From Siphonodentalium dalli (taxonomy: Eukaryota > Mollusca > Scaphopoda > Gadilida > Siphonodentaliidae): a stretch of 64,000 nucleotides of DNA. The notes beneath the pieces were generated by a model. That model had not been told where the DNA came from. It was given only the letters and a program-made list of their open reading frames with translations, and made no database searches. The stretch lies in contig CP136065.1 of assembly GCA_032622095.1 (NCBI GenBank), positions 247,939,474 through 248,003,473 of the forward strand, read 5' to 3'. This document shows, in pieces, positions 57,171-64,000 of this stretch (position 1 is its first letter; the number at the start of each line of letters is the position of its first letter). Position numbers and translations under genes: made by a program.

Positions 57171-57538
57171 TGTAATGTCCCAGAGGATGAATTTAGTGAC
57201 ACTATCCTGCATAGAGGGTTAGTATCACCAAATTGATCCTCTAAGGACCTCATTCTGATTAGGCCTCATCTGCTGTGAAGTATCTATAGTCTCAAGTTAA
57301 CATTGTTTTTAGTTACTTTTTCCCTTCTCTTCAGTTTCTATATCCCCTAATTTGCAGAATATACAATGCATTTCGAGGGTGACACTACCAACTTCAACTG
57401 GAGAAATTCAATCTGATCATAGGTCTCCCATATCAGTTGTGGCCAAAGCAGAATGATGTCCCCAGAGGGTGAATTTGGTGATGTTAGCCCAATATGCGAG
57501 ATAGAGTTTCTAAATTCACTATGGGGACCTCATTCTGC
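57171..57538. mobile_element. Element with a hairpin at each end (copy 2)
   Basis: Hairpins at 57171-57255 and 57448-57538 (GCAGAATGATGTCCCCAGAG ... GGGGACCTCATTCTGC), with the same spacer landmarks as 52130-52531 (GGCCTCATCTGCT, TTTCTATATCCCC, TTCAATCTGATC, AGGTCTCCCATATCAG). More diverged than copy 1. Confidence 0.7.
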
Positions 57539-58862
57539 AAATGACAGAAACACTATTTGCTGTCTTAACTTGGTGAGAGTTATGAATATTTGTACTTAAG
57601 CGCAACTGAATTGCTTAAGGGGTTTCATTGCCTGAGATATGTCAGGAAGAGTGGAAATGAATAACTGCTATAAAAAAGTTAAATGATCTGAACTAGTAAA
57701 ACGGTGGAATGGCAATTTAATTGAGTTAAATACTGCTTCAAGAATTTAAACATTATTTCAGGTGTGCACTATGGTGAATATCCATTTTGCAAAAATTTAT
57801 ATAAACCTTTGGGCTGAGATGAGATTTAGCCTCACTTTTAGGTCACAAGTCCACAGCCAAATTCCCAGCTTACCAGCTATCTCTAACACTGTGGCCTATT
57901 ATTGCTTGATTGCTCCAAGATTGAGTGGACTGATCAGAATACCAACATTTGGCTAGTTCATTGATGTAACAGTTCACGGTAATGGCTTCTCACTATTTTC
58001 TAATATATAACATTAAGTATAAAACAACTAACAAGACCCCACAAAAGTGTGACTTGTAAGAGCAGGGCCCTTATACAAATATATATTTATATATTATCAC
58101 TTCGACATATATTGAGTTAGATAGATAGATAGATAATTTTTTAATGGCTAAAAGATGCAAATTTTGCAGACATGAGCATAAGCATATATACAAAAGTGTA
58201 AACACAGAGTGTGACATTCATATAGTATAAATATAAAAAGTATAGATATATAAATATAACAAGAATGCAGCTTGACAGTTCTGTAGAGGGACAAGATAGT
58301 GAATAAACCTAGCTTAGTAATGACTACTAAATAGATACTCATACCTGTATATATATATACAACATGAAAAATCAACCTGTGCCATCCCACCCTCCTCCCT
58401 CAACAGGACTGTCATGTTGCTTAAGAGATACTATTAATAGAACCAACAGCTCTTCGCCACCTGCATATACACACTGCTGCCATGTATGGTCGGCTTTAGA
58501 CTGGCATGTCCATGACCGAAAGATGGAATCCCTAAATACAGACAGCAGTGACAATATATGCAGCTGGCCAAGTACTGTCATCGTACATAGAAAGATAGAG
58601 GGGAAAATAGAGTAGTAGAAGAGAAATATACATATGAATACGCTCGTCTGACAAGTCATGCTATCGATTGCCATCAAGGAGCGCACAGGAAAGCAAGCCA
58701 AAGCTTGCTTATTTCCACTGTGGTCCTTAATGGTAACCGACCACATGACTGACCAGGCCACAGCACAAGTTCTCATAAGGTCGTACGGTATTATTAATAG
58801 CATGATTCACATTGCATGTGCGTGTGTATTTATATATTATATTCATGGTCAAGAAATATGAT
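57539..58862. other. No gene recognised
   Basis: Contains a short (GATA)n at 58118-58135. The 143-residue minus-strand frame at 58372-58803 has no domain I recognise and overlaps + strand frames of similar quality. An inverted repeat AAGCAAGCCAAAGCTTGCTT lies near 58692. Confidence 0.45.
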
Positions 58863-58888
58863 GGGGGGGGGGGGGGGGGGGGGGGGGG
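58863..58888 (+). repeat. 26-base G homopolymer
   Basis: An uninterrupted run of 26 G, able to form G-quadruplexes and prone to length error in sequencing. Confidence 0.95.
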
Positions 58889-59150
58889 TAATCACAGTTA
58901 CTCAGAAATAAATGTTTCAACTGAAAAGTGAAACTCATTTGACCTATGGTTGTCGTATTGTCTTCATCAACTAATAACAGTTTATTTGGCATAGTTTGAA
59001 TATTTGATATGATCACCTTGGAATTAGTGTTATATATATCGTACACACTGTCGTACACACGAAAAAATTATCCTCATCCTTGCCACAATCATGTGACATA
59101 TATTTACGTCTGAGCTACAATGTAATTGACGTTATCGTTCTGATCCAGGT

Positions 59151-59160
59151 CCGGGTTTGC
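59151..59160 (+). repeat. Left target-site duplication CCGGGTTTGC
   Basis: Identical to 63080-63089 and directly adjacent to the left inverted end at 59161. A length of 9-10 bp is typical of Mutator-like elements. Confidence 0.65.
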
Positions 59161-59617
59161 GGGAACGGGACTACCCGCTCCCGAGACAACCCGCCCCTCT
59201 GCTATTTTCGGGGCGGGTTGTCCCGATAAATAAGGGCGGGTTGTCCAGAAATTGTTAATAGTGATTATGTTCAGTTCTTTTATGTTCTTTGATGATATAT
59301 TATTAAAGATTTTGACCAACAAAACATGTGTTTATTCATTAATTATGTCAATGCGTGGACTGGAGTAAAGTATGACACGATGTTTTGACAACATTTTCTG
59401 AACGGCACTTAAGGTATAGGCCTAAGTGAAGACTAACTAAAAGGGGTGCTTTCAAAACAAACATTTGATGCAAATGGTTCATTATCACAGCGTGTAAGCA
59501 CAACACTTAGTGATCGGGATTCATCTCACGTTGGACGATGCCGGCGGAACTGGGTAGGCCCCTATATTAAATCTAGAGTAGGCCCCTATGATGGGTTATC
59601 TTCATTCTGCAAGCATG

Positions 59618-59839
59618 TTTCCTTGCATACACTGCGATTTGGAGGTGCGACCAAAGCAACATGCCGTTGATTGTGATGTGTGTGGCGCACGCATATGGTT
59701 TATCGATGGTACATTCAAGATTGTGGGAGCACCGTTAAAACAGCCACTCTGCGAGGCCAGCTTTGTGTGTGTAGTTTCCGGCCGCAGGCCGGTTAGGATG
59801 GTCGGAATGCATTGTGCAGTTCCCTTCACCCTTCTTTAA
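59618..59839 (+). pseudogene. MULE-type transposase fragment with zinc finger
   Basis: About 73 codons from the ATG at 59618 (the frame is open from 59588). MFPCIHCD and QHAVDCDVCG give a Cys/His cluster like the treble-clef or PHD-like finger found at the N-terminus of some animal MULE proteins. IWFIDGTFKIVGAPLKQP then matches the signature of the MULE transposase catalytic core (FxDGTF, first catalytic Asp). The segment normally lying between finger and catalytic core seems deleted, and the frame ends in LINE sequence. It is a relic, and supports the identity of the surrounding inverted ends. Confidence 0.65.
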
Positions 59840-59962
59840 TTCTTCGATGAAAATCGGTTGTTGAGGCTGTTGTATTTGGAGGCAAAGCAGTGGAAGCGTG
59901 GTGGAGGAGTCGAGGCTGTTGGATTTGGCTGTTGGTTGGCTTGGTTGACGGTTGTATGGGAT

Positions 59963-61213
59963 CTAGATGGGTCTGTCGGTATTGTCGATTTCTAGGATGG
60001 ACTTGGTCTTTTTGGTGGAGAGCAGCTGGTTTCGTAGATGGAGTTCTTGGATGAGTGGGCTGTTGTCGATTCTGGCGAGGGTCTGGTTTCTGAGGTCGGT
60101 TAGTCGTTGTTTCATCGTAGGTATGTCTGCTGCGTCGTGGAGGGCTTGGATTGGTGTGAAGATTGGCTGATGTAGAGCGATGCGGAGAGCTTTGTTTTGG
60201 ACTTTCTGCAGGGTTTCGATTGAGCTGTTGGAGGCTGCTGTTATGATGGGTGCGCCATACTCCATTACTGGGCGGACGTATAGTTTGAAGAGGTTGATGA
60301 TGGTCTGGCTGTTGGTTCCCCAGTCGGTACCTCTGAGACAACTTAGCAGGTTTGTTCTTTTTCTGGCTTTGTCAGCGACTTTTTTGATGTGCGCGGCGAA
60401 GGTCATTCGTTGGTCAAGGGTGATTCCTAGTAGGATGGCTTGGTTGGATGGTTGAACGGTCTCGTTGTCTATCTTGATGTTGATAGTCTGTGTTGTTTTT
60501 CTCCGGTGGAATATGATGAGTTGGGTTTTCTTGGCGTTGAGTTTTATTCTCCATCTAGAGCACCATGTTGATAAGTCGTCGAGGGTCTTTTGTAATCGTT
60601 TTTGTAGGATCCTGGGGTTTTTGTGTGTTGTCCAGAGTCCTAGGTCGTCGGCGAATTGTGAGATTTCTACGTTGTTTCTTGGGTTGGTGGGTATGTCATT
60701 GGCGTATATCAGGAAGAGGAGTGGGCTGAGTACTGATCCTTGTGGGGTTCCGGCGCGTAGGAATATTGGGCTGGATGTGTCGTTGTTGATGCGGACGCTG
60801 AGTTGACGATCTTGTAGGAAAGAGGATACTAGTCGTGTGTATTTTCGGGCGATGTTGAGCTGGCTGAACTTGTATCTTAGGCCGTCGTGCCATACGGAAT
60901 CGAAGGCCTTCTCAACGTCAAGAAATACTGCAGCTGTTAACCAGTTTTTGCCAAGGGATAGTCGGGCGTCTTCAGCTAGTCGAACGATGTGTTCCATGCC
61001 TTCTTTGCCTTGTCGGTAGCCACGCTGCCACGGGTTGAAGAAGTTGGAGGATTCAAGGTGCTCTCGTAGTCGGCTGCTGATAATTCTTTCGAATAGTTTC
61101 CCGGTACATTGGAGGAGGCTGATGGGTCGATAGTTGTTGGGAATGGCGCGGTCTTTTTCTGGCTTGGGTATCATGATACCGACGGCGGTTTTCCATGCTG
61201 TTGGGAGTATCCA
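59963..61213 (-). CDS. LINE ORF2, reverse transcriptase part (frameshifted from EN)
   Basis: Reads ILPTAWKTAVGIMIPKP, then NNYRPISLLQCTGKLFE, the first catalytic Asp in FLDVEKAFDSV, AGTPQGSVLSP, and the FADD box (FADDLGLW), then thumb motifs (NAKKTQLIIF, LGITLDQRMTF). Standard order for non-LTR RT. Ends at TAA/TAG after LEIDNTDRPI, with no RNase H domain. A second frameshift near 61213-61216 separates it from ACLTIG. A 171-residue frame at 59826-60341 is a shadow. Confidence 0.87.
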   Translation of the reverse strand, partial: WILPTAWKTAVGIMIPKPEKDRAIPNNYRPISLLQCTGKLFERIISSRLREHLESSNFFNPWQRGYRQGKEGMEHIVRLAEDARLSLGKNWLTAAVFLDVEKAFDSVWHDGLRYKFSQLNIARKYTRLVSSFLQDRQLSVRINNDTSSPIFLRAGTPQGSVLSPLLFLIYANDIPTNPRNNVEISQFADDLGLWTTHKNPRILQKRLQKTLDDLSTWCSRWRIKLNAKKTQLIIFHRRKTTQTINIKIDNETVQPSNQAILLGITLDQRMTFAAHIKKVADKARKRTNLLSCLRGTDWGTNSQTIINLFKLYVRPVMEYGAPIITAASNSSIETLQKVQNKALRIALHQPIFTPIQALHDAADIPTMKQRLTDLRNQTLARIDNSPLIQELHLRNQLLSTKKTKSILEIDNTDRPI

Positions 61214-61217
61214 ATGG

Positions 61218-62768
61218 TCAGGCAGGCGTTGAATAGAAGGAGTAGTCTGGCGAAGAGGCTGGAGGGGCTTGTCGTAGGATGGCGTATGTGATGCTGTCGT
61301 TGCCTGGTGCTGAGTTGCCTTTTCCCTTCTTTAGGTTAGATGCGATTTCGTCTTGTGTGATTGGAGATGCTACGGGGAAGACATCATCGTGGTCGTTGGT
61401 GGTACTTGGAAGTGGTTTGAAGAGGTCGGGGTTGTCTTTGATGTGGTTTTCTACAGTTGCTTTGAAGGCGTCGTCGTAGGCTGGGCCTTGGTGGGTGTTG
61501 TGGATTTTTTGAAGGTTGTCGGCAGAAGGCTTCTGCTTTTTCTTGTCTCCTGAGGTCAGGCTGCCATCGGTTTTTTTGAGGGGTTTTTCTGTGCTGTTGT
61601 TGTTTTTTCCTGTGCCGGTAAGGGATTTGAAGGTACTCCAGAAGTTTCTGTTCATTCTTTTATCGCCGAGTTCGGTTGTCGACCGCTGCCAGGATGCTTG
61701 TTTTTCTTTTTTGACTGCCGTTTTGACTTGTCTGTTCATGTTGTTGTAAAGATTTCGGTAGTACATGTCGTTTGGGTTTTTCTGCTGTAGTCTTCTTAGC
61801 TTGCGTTTAAGTCGGATCATTTTCAGTGTTTCGGGGGAGACTCGCCATGCTGTGGTGTTGACTTGTTGTTTCGGGCATGCTGTATCTAGGGCTGATTCGA
61901 GGGTTTGGGATAGGTGCTGGCATGTCGCGTCAATGTCGCTGGTTGATGTGATGGGTGAATTGTCTATGCTGTTGGTGAGTTGCTGTCGGAAACTGTCCCA
62001 GTCGGCTTTATTTAGGTTGCGGCGGAGGGTTTTCGGGTGGCGATCGGTTGAGGCATTGCTGGATCTTATGTGTACGGGTAGGTGGTCGCTGGATACGTCG
62101 TCTCCAATATAGCACACGATTCCTTTAGATGCGATGGATGGAGTGGCAATGGCTAGGTCTAGGATGTCCCATTTGTTGGTCGCCGCGTGGTGATGTGTTG
62201 GTTCGTCTATGTTGTTTAGTATGAGTAGATCAAGATCTTCGATGATGTTGAACATTCGGTCACCGTTTCTGTTGGTATTTTTACAGCCGTAGTAGGTGTG
62301 CTTCGCGTTGTAGTCTCCGATGAAGATGCAGTGGCGGTGTGTTGATGTGAAGTGTTTGAAGGAGGCATTGCTGAGGTCTGTGTTTGGCGGGTTATATGTG
62401 GCGATGATGGCAGTCTTGGCACTGCGAATGGTGACTTCTACTGCCAGGGTTTCTTCGTCTAGGTCGTCGGTGTTGAGCATGGCGTGTTTCAGGTCTTTAT
62501 GGATGAGGAGAGCGACCCCGCCACCGTGTGCGGTACGGTCACGGCGGGCGATCTTGTAGTTGGTGAAGCTAACCCTGCTGTTGTCGTTGAGTTTCGTTTC
62601 GTTGATGGCGATAACGTCTGGTTGTTGGTCGGTGATGTACTCTTGAAGAATTTGGCGTTTAGCAGATAGTCCGTTTATGTTAACGTGGAGTAGGTGAAAA
62701 GAGTGTTTTTGTGTGGGCAAGTTGTGTGTGTGGCGTGTTGTTGTAGTCTGTTTGGTCGTGTCAGCCAT
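61218..62768 (-). CDS. LINE ORF2, apurinic-type endonuclease part
   Basis: Starts at a true ATG (MADTTKQT). Endonuclease/exonuclease/phosphatase motifs in order: LLHVNINGLS (Asn about 30), IAINETKL (Glu57), ATYNPP, FIGDYNAKH (Asp152, Asn154), WDILDLAI (Asp204) and SSDHLPV (Asp228, His229). A linker rich in Lys/Arg with KLRRLQQKN and SWQRS follows, typical of the EN-RT connector. The frame shifts near 61262, after LRQAPPA: the continuation SLFARLLLLFNACLTIG is in the next frame, whereas the annotated frame runs on to a spurious stop. The protein nicks target DNA to prime reverse transcription. Confidence 0.85.
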   Translation of the reverse strand: MADTTKQTTTTRHTHNLPTQKHSFHLLHVNINGLSAKRQILQEYITDQQPDVIAINETKLNDNSRVSFTNYKIARRDRTAHGGGVALLIHKDLKHAMLNTDDLDEETLAVEVTIRSAKTAIIATYNPPNTDLSNASFKHFTSTHRHCIFIGDYNAKHTYYGCKNTNRNGDRMFNIIEDLDLLILNNIDEPTHHHAATNKWDILDLAIATPSIASKGIVCYIGDDVSSDHLPVHIRSSNASTDRHPKTLRRNLNKADWDSFRQQLTNSIDNSPITSTSDIDATCQHLSQTLESALDTACPKQQVNTTAWRVSPETLKMIRLKRKLRRLQQKNPNDMYYRNLYNNMNRQVKTAVKKEKQASWQRSTTELGDKRMNRNFWSTFKSLTGTGKNNNSTEKPLKKTDGSLTSGDKKKQKPSADNLQKIHNTHQGPAYDDAFKATVENHIKDNPDLFKPLPSTTNDHDDVFPVASPITQDEIASNLKKGKGNSAPGNDSITYAILRQAPPASSPDYSFYSTPA

Positions 62769-62999
62769 TGTAGGTGTTACAATCGGCTTGTGTGCTTGGG
62801 CGTGTCAGCTTTGGATGTGTTGGATGTCCATCAACGCATTTATACAGAAAGACGGCAAAGGGAAGCAATTCCCACTAGTCTTCGCCTTGGTGTCTCGTTG
62901 AACGAAACAGGATTACAGCAGCAGCAGCCCCAAATTAATCATTGCATTGCATAATCCCCTCACACCTCCTAATTAGCCACTAATTACCGTTAATTAATT

Positions 63000-63075
63000 T
63001 TAGGAGGCGGGTTGTCCGGGGGCGGGTTGTCTCGGAGTGCAAGGGGGCGGGTTGACTCGGGGGCGGTTAGTCACG
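63000..63075 (+). promoter_or_regulatory. GC-box-like GGCGGGTTGTC cluster before the second gene
   Basis: GAGGCGGGTTGTCC, GGGGCGGGTTGTCT, GGGGCGGGTTGACT and GGGGCGGTTAGTCA occur within 75 bp, 70-140 bp before the ATG at 63142. They contain the GGGCGG core of Sp1-type GC boxes, but they also form the inverted/subterminal end of the MULE remnant, so a promoter role is only possible. Confidence 0.35.
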
Positions 63076-63079
63076 GACC

Positions 63080-63089
63080 CCGGGTTTGC
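63080..63089 (+). repeat. Right target-site duplication CCGGGTTTGC
   Basis: Perfect copy of 59151-59160, immediately outside the right inverted end. Confidence 0.65.
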
Positions 63090-63113
63090 AGGTGCCCTTT
63101 TACATTAACCGCT

Positions 63114-63125
63114 AAGGGAGATAAT
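63114..63125 (+). promoter_or_regulatory. AAGGGAGATAAT motif, second copy
   Basis: Identical to 32053-32064 and 28 bases before the start codon at 63142. Likely in the 5' UTR or at the transcription start. Role inferred from shared position only. Confidence 0.45.
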
Positions 63126-63141
63126 CGGTTTTGTTATCGTT

Positions 63142-63303
63142 ATGGCCGACAGTGATCAGGAAGATGGATCAGATTCACAAGAAAAACTCGAAAACAGAAA
63201 GAATATATGCCCTACCGGTGCTAATAGACCGAGGAGATCAAGCACGGTATACCATTCTATCGTACACACGACAGAAAATGAAATAAAAAAGAGGTTTAGC
63301 CAG
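63142..63303 (+). CDS. First coding exon of an unidentified host gene
   Basis: ATG in TTATCGTTATGG, 54 codons, then donor CAG|GTAAAC in phase 0. The peptide begins with an acidic Ser/Gln-rich stretch (MADSDQEDGSDSQEKLENR), then a basic RPRRSST motif fitting a basophilic (PKA-like) phosphorylation site, then VYHSIVHTTENEIKKRFSQ. I do not recognise the family. The frame would run on into intron sequence to 63369, which is poorer in coding character. The rest of the gene lies right of the window. Immediate upstream: the AAGGGAGATAAT motif and the end of the MULE remnant. Confidence 0.65.
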
Positions 63304-63790
63304 GTAAACAACATAAAAAAAATGTGCTGGTTGCATAACTTTTGTTTTGGAAAGCAAAATCAGCCGTAAAACACACAAATTTCGCCATCTCATTCACAGG
63401 AACCTTTGTTGAAAGCAGTGTTTACATAAAATAAAATGTATATAAAAGGCGAGATAACTTGTGGCTAGTCCGTAAACCTGACGTTAATTATCAGAGCAAA
63501 TTCTAGAGCGTTTAGCTCTGTTTGAATAGTTGGGTCCACCTACTAACTTGTGTTGTGGCAACCAATTTCATGAAATTGATGAATTTCTGACTTACTGGAT
63601 CTGGATAATGTATGGCTTATGATATTCGCAGATGTGTTGAACTCCGGGAGAGAGAGAATTATGTTCTTTGCGGGACTGTTGAGTTGTCCGCTGCTGTTTT
63701 ATTTTGAATTTCGCGTGCGTCCATCTCTGTAGAATGTTCTACTGTGTGGTATAATTTGGATTATAAATACACCTTTATTGACTCCTTTAT
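63304..63790. other. Putative intron 1 of the unidentified gene
   Basis: AT-rich, with no recognised repeat or second exon. Confidence 0.45.
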
Positions 63791-63795
63791 ACAGC

Positions 63796-64000
63796 TAGGA
63801 AAGTCCCACCTTAATAGTGTTCTGGGTTCAGATTGGGACCATTAAATCTGGTTATGCTTGAAGTATTTGGGTCAGTCAGTGATTACTGATAGCCTCAGTG
63901 CTCAAATCTTAAGAGATCTTGACTGACCCCAGAGGTGTGATTGATTGCGTATTCACCCTAAAAGCATGCAGTTCCCAGCTGATATCTGAACCCAGGTGGG
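63796..64000. mobile_element. Foldback MITE at the right window edge
   Basis: CTGGGTTCAGAT (63822) pairs with ATCTGAACCCAG (63984) and TTTGGGTCAGTCAG (63867) with CTTGACTGACCCCAG (63918). TCCCACC (63803) may pair with GGTGGG at the edge. An imperfect inverted-repeat element of about 200 bp, possibly continuing past the window. Confidence 0.6.

Larger units (their letters stand above)
59826..62960 (-). mobile_element. APE-type non-LTR retrotransposon (LINE, Jockey/I-like), inserted in the MULE
   Basis: Minus strand: ORF with APE endonuclease (62768-61218), then reverse transcriptase (about 61213-59963), then a short 3' region. No ORF1 is present, so the 5' end is probably truncated or the element type lacks it. 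GC content and codon use (ACC/AAC/ATC-rich) differ from the AT-rich surroundings. Two frameshifts lie between EN and RT. Boundaries outside the ORFs are approximate; no poly-A tail or clear target duplication was found. Confidence 0.85.
59161..63079 (+). mobile_element. Mutator-like (MULE) element remnant, host of a nested LINE
   Basis: Left end 59161-59197 and the reverse complement of 63044-63079 match at roughly 28 of 36 positions, sharing CCCGAG.CAACCCGCCCC. Next to each end are direct subterminal copies of GGCGGGTTGTCC (59212, 59233; 63004, 63020). The unit is flanked by the perfect direct repeat CCGGGTTTGC. A fragment of MULE-type transposase with a Cys/His zinc finger is at 59618-59839. 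Most of the 3.9 kb is an antisense LINE inserted just after that fragment. The rest of the transposase is missing, so the element is dead. Confidence 0.6.

Noticed and set aside
58372-58803. 143-residue minus-strand frame with hydrophobic stretch (FICIFLFYYSIFPSIFLCTM)
   Set aside because: Overlaps equally plausible + strand frames, lacks a recognised domain and has no promoter or splice support.
59826-60341. 171-residue minus-strand frame rich in Pro, Asn and Gln
   Set aside because: It overlaps the LINE reverse transcriptase in another frame and has no motif of its own.

Overview
This is animal nuclear DNA, AT-rich and dominated by repeats. I infer a mollusc, possibly a bivalve. The grounds are elements built like oyster 'pearl' elements (core tandem repeats, an ACAG-type microsatellite, a conserved AT-rich end), a tRNA-headed SINE with a CAATCAATCAATC tail, and a standard GT-AG intron-exon host gene. 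There is no sign of bacterial gene organisation. Most long open frames are repeats read through, and the real host exons are too short to stand out as open frames.

Host genes. One complete gene can be assembled by hand: a seven-exon, 150-residue orthologue of PDZD11 (single PDZ domain, proline-rich N-terminus) on the + strand from 32202 to 54692. A second gene starts near the right edge: a first coding exon at 63142-63303 (54 codons, acidic N-terminus, clean splice donor), product not recognised. Both carry the identical 12-mer AAGGGAGATAAT upstream of the start codon.

Layout. 1-2460: inverted-repeat MITEs and GAT simple repeat. 2467-6286: a head-to-tail block of pearl-like elements with 131-bp and 122-bp core repeats, inserted into GAT/GGT simple repeat that resumes at 6286-7570. 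7571-18600: MITEs, hairpins, minisatellites and unassigned DNA. 18600-21810: AT-rich palindromic DNA, then about 43 copies of a 44-bp minisatellite open in all three minus-strand frames, then its decayed flank. 25036-27225: two TTAA-flanked MITEs around a 37-bp minisatellite. 27226-32000: no recognisable gene. 32202-54692: PDZD11, with introns holding an antisense tyrosine-recombinase (DIRS/Ngaro-like) retrotransposon with an SGNH-hydrolase domain, two SINE-like elements, two non-autonomous hAT elements with perfect 8-bp target duplications, several MITEs and an array of AAGATGGCGGC-like motifs. 54693-59150: more repeats and a 26-base G-run. 59161-63079: a Mutator-like (MULE) transposon remnant with about 36-bp inverted ends and a perfect 10-bp flanking direct repeat, containing a transposase fragment and invaded by an antisense APE-type LINE. 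Its right end lies 62 bp before the start codon of the second gene.

The genes do not form a pathway. The content is one small scaffold-protein gene, the start of another gene, and layered mobile DNA. Short motifs, domains and repeat boundaries were read directly; family names rest on motif recognition without database searches.
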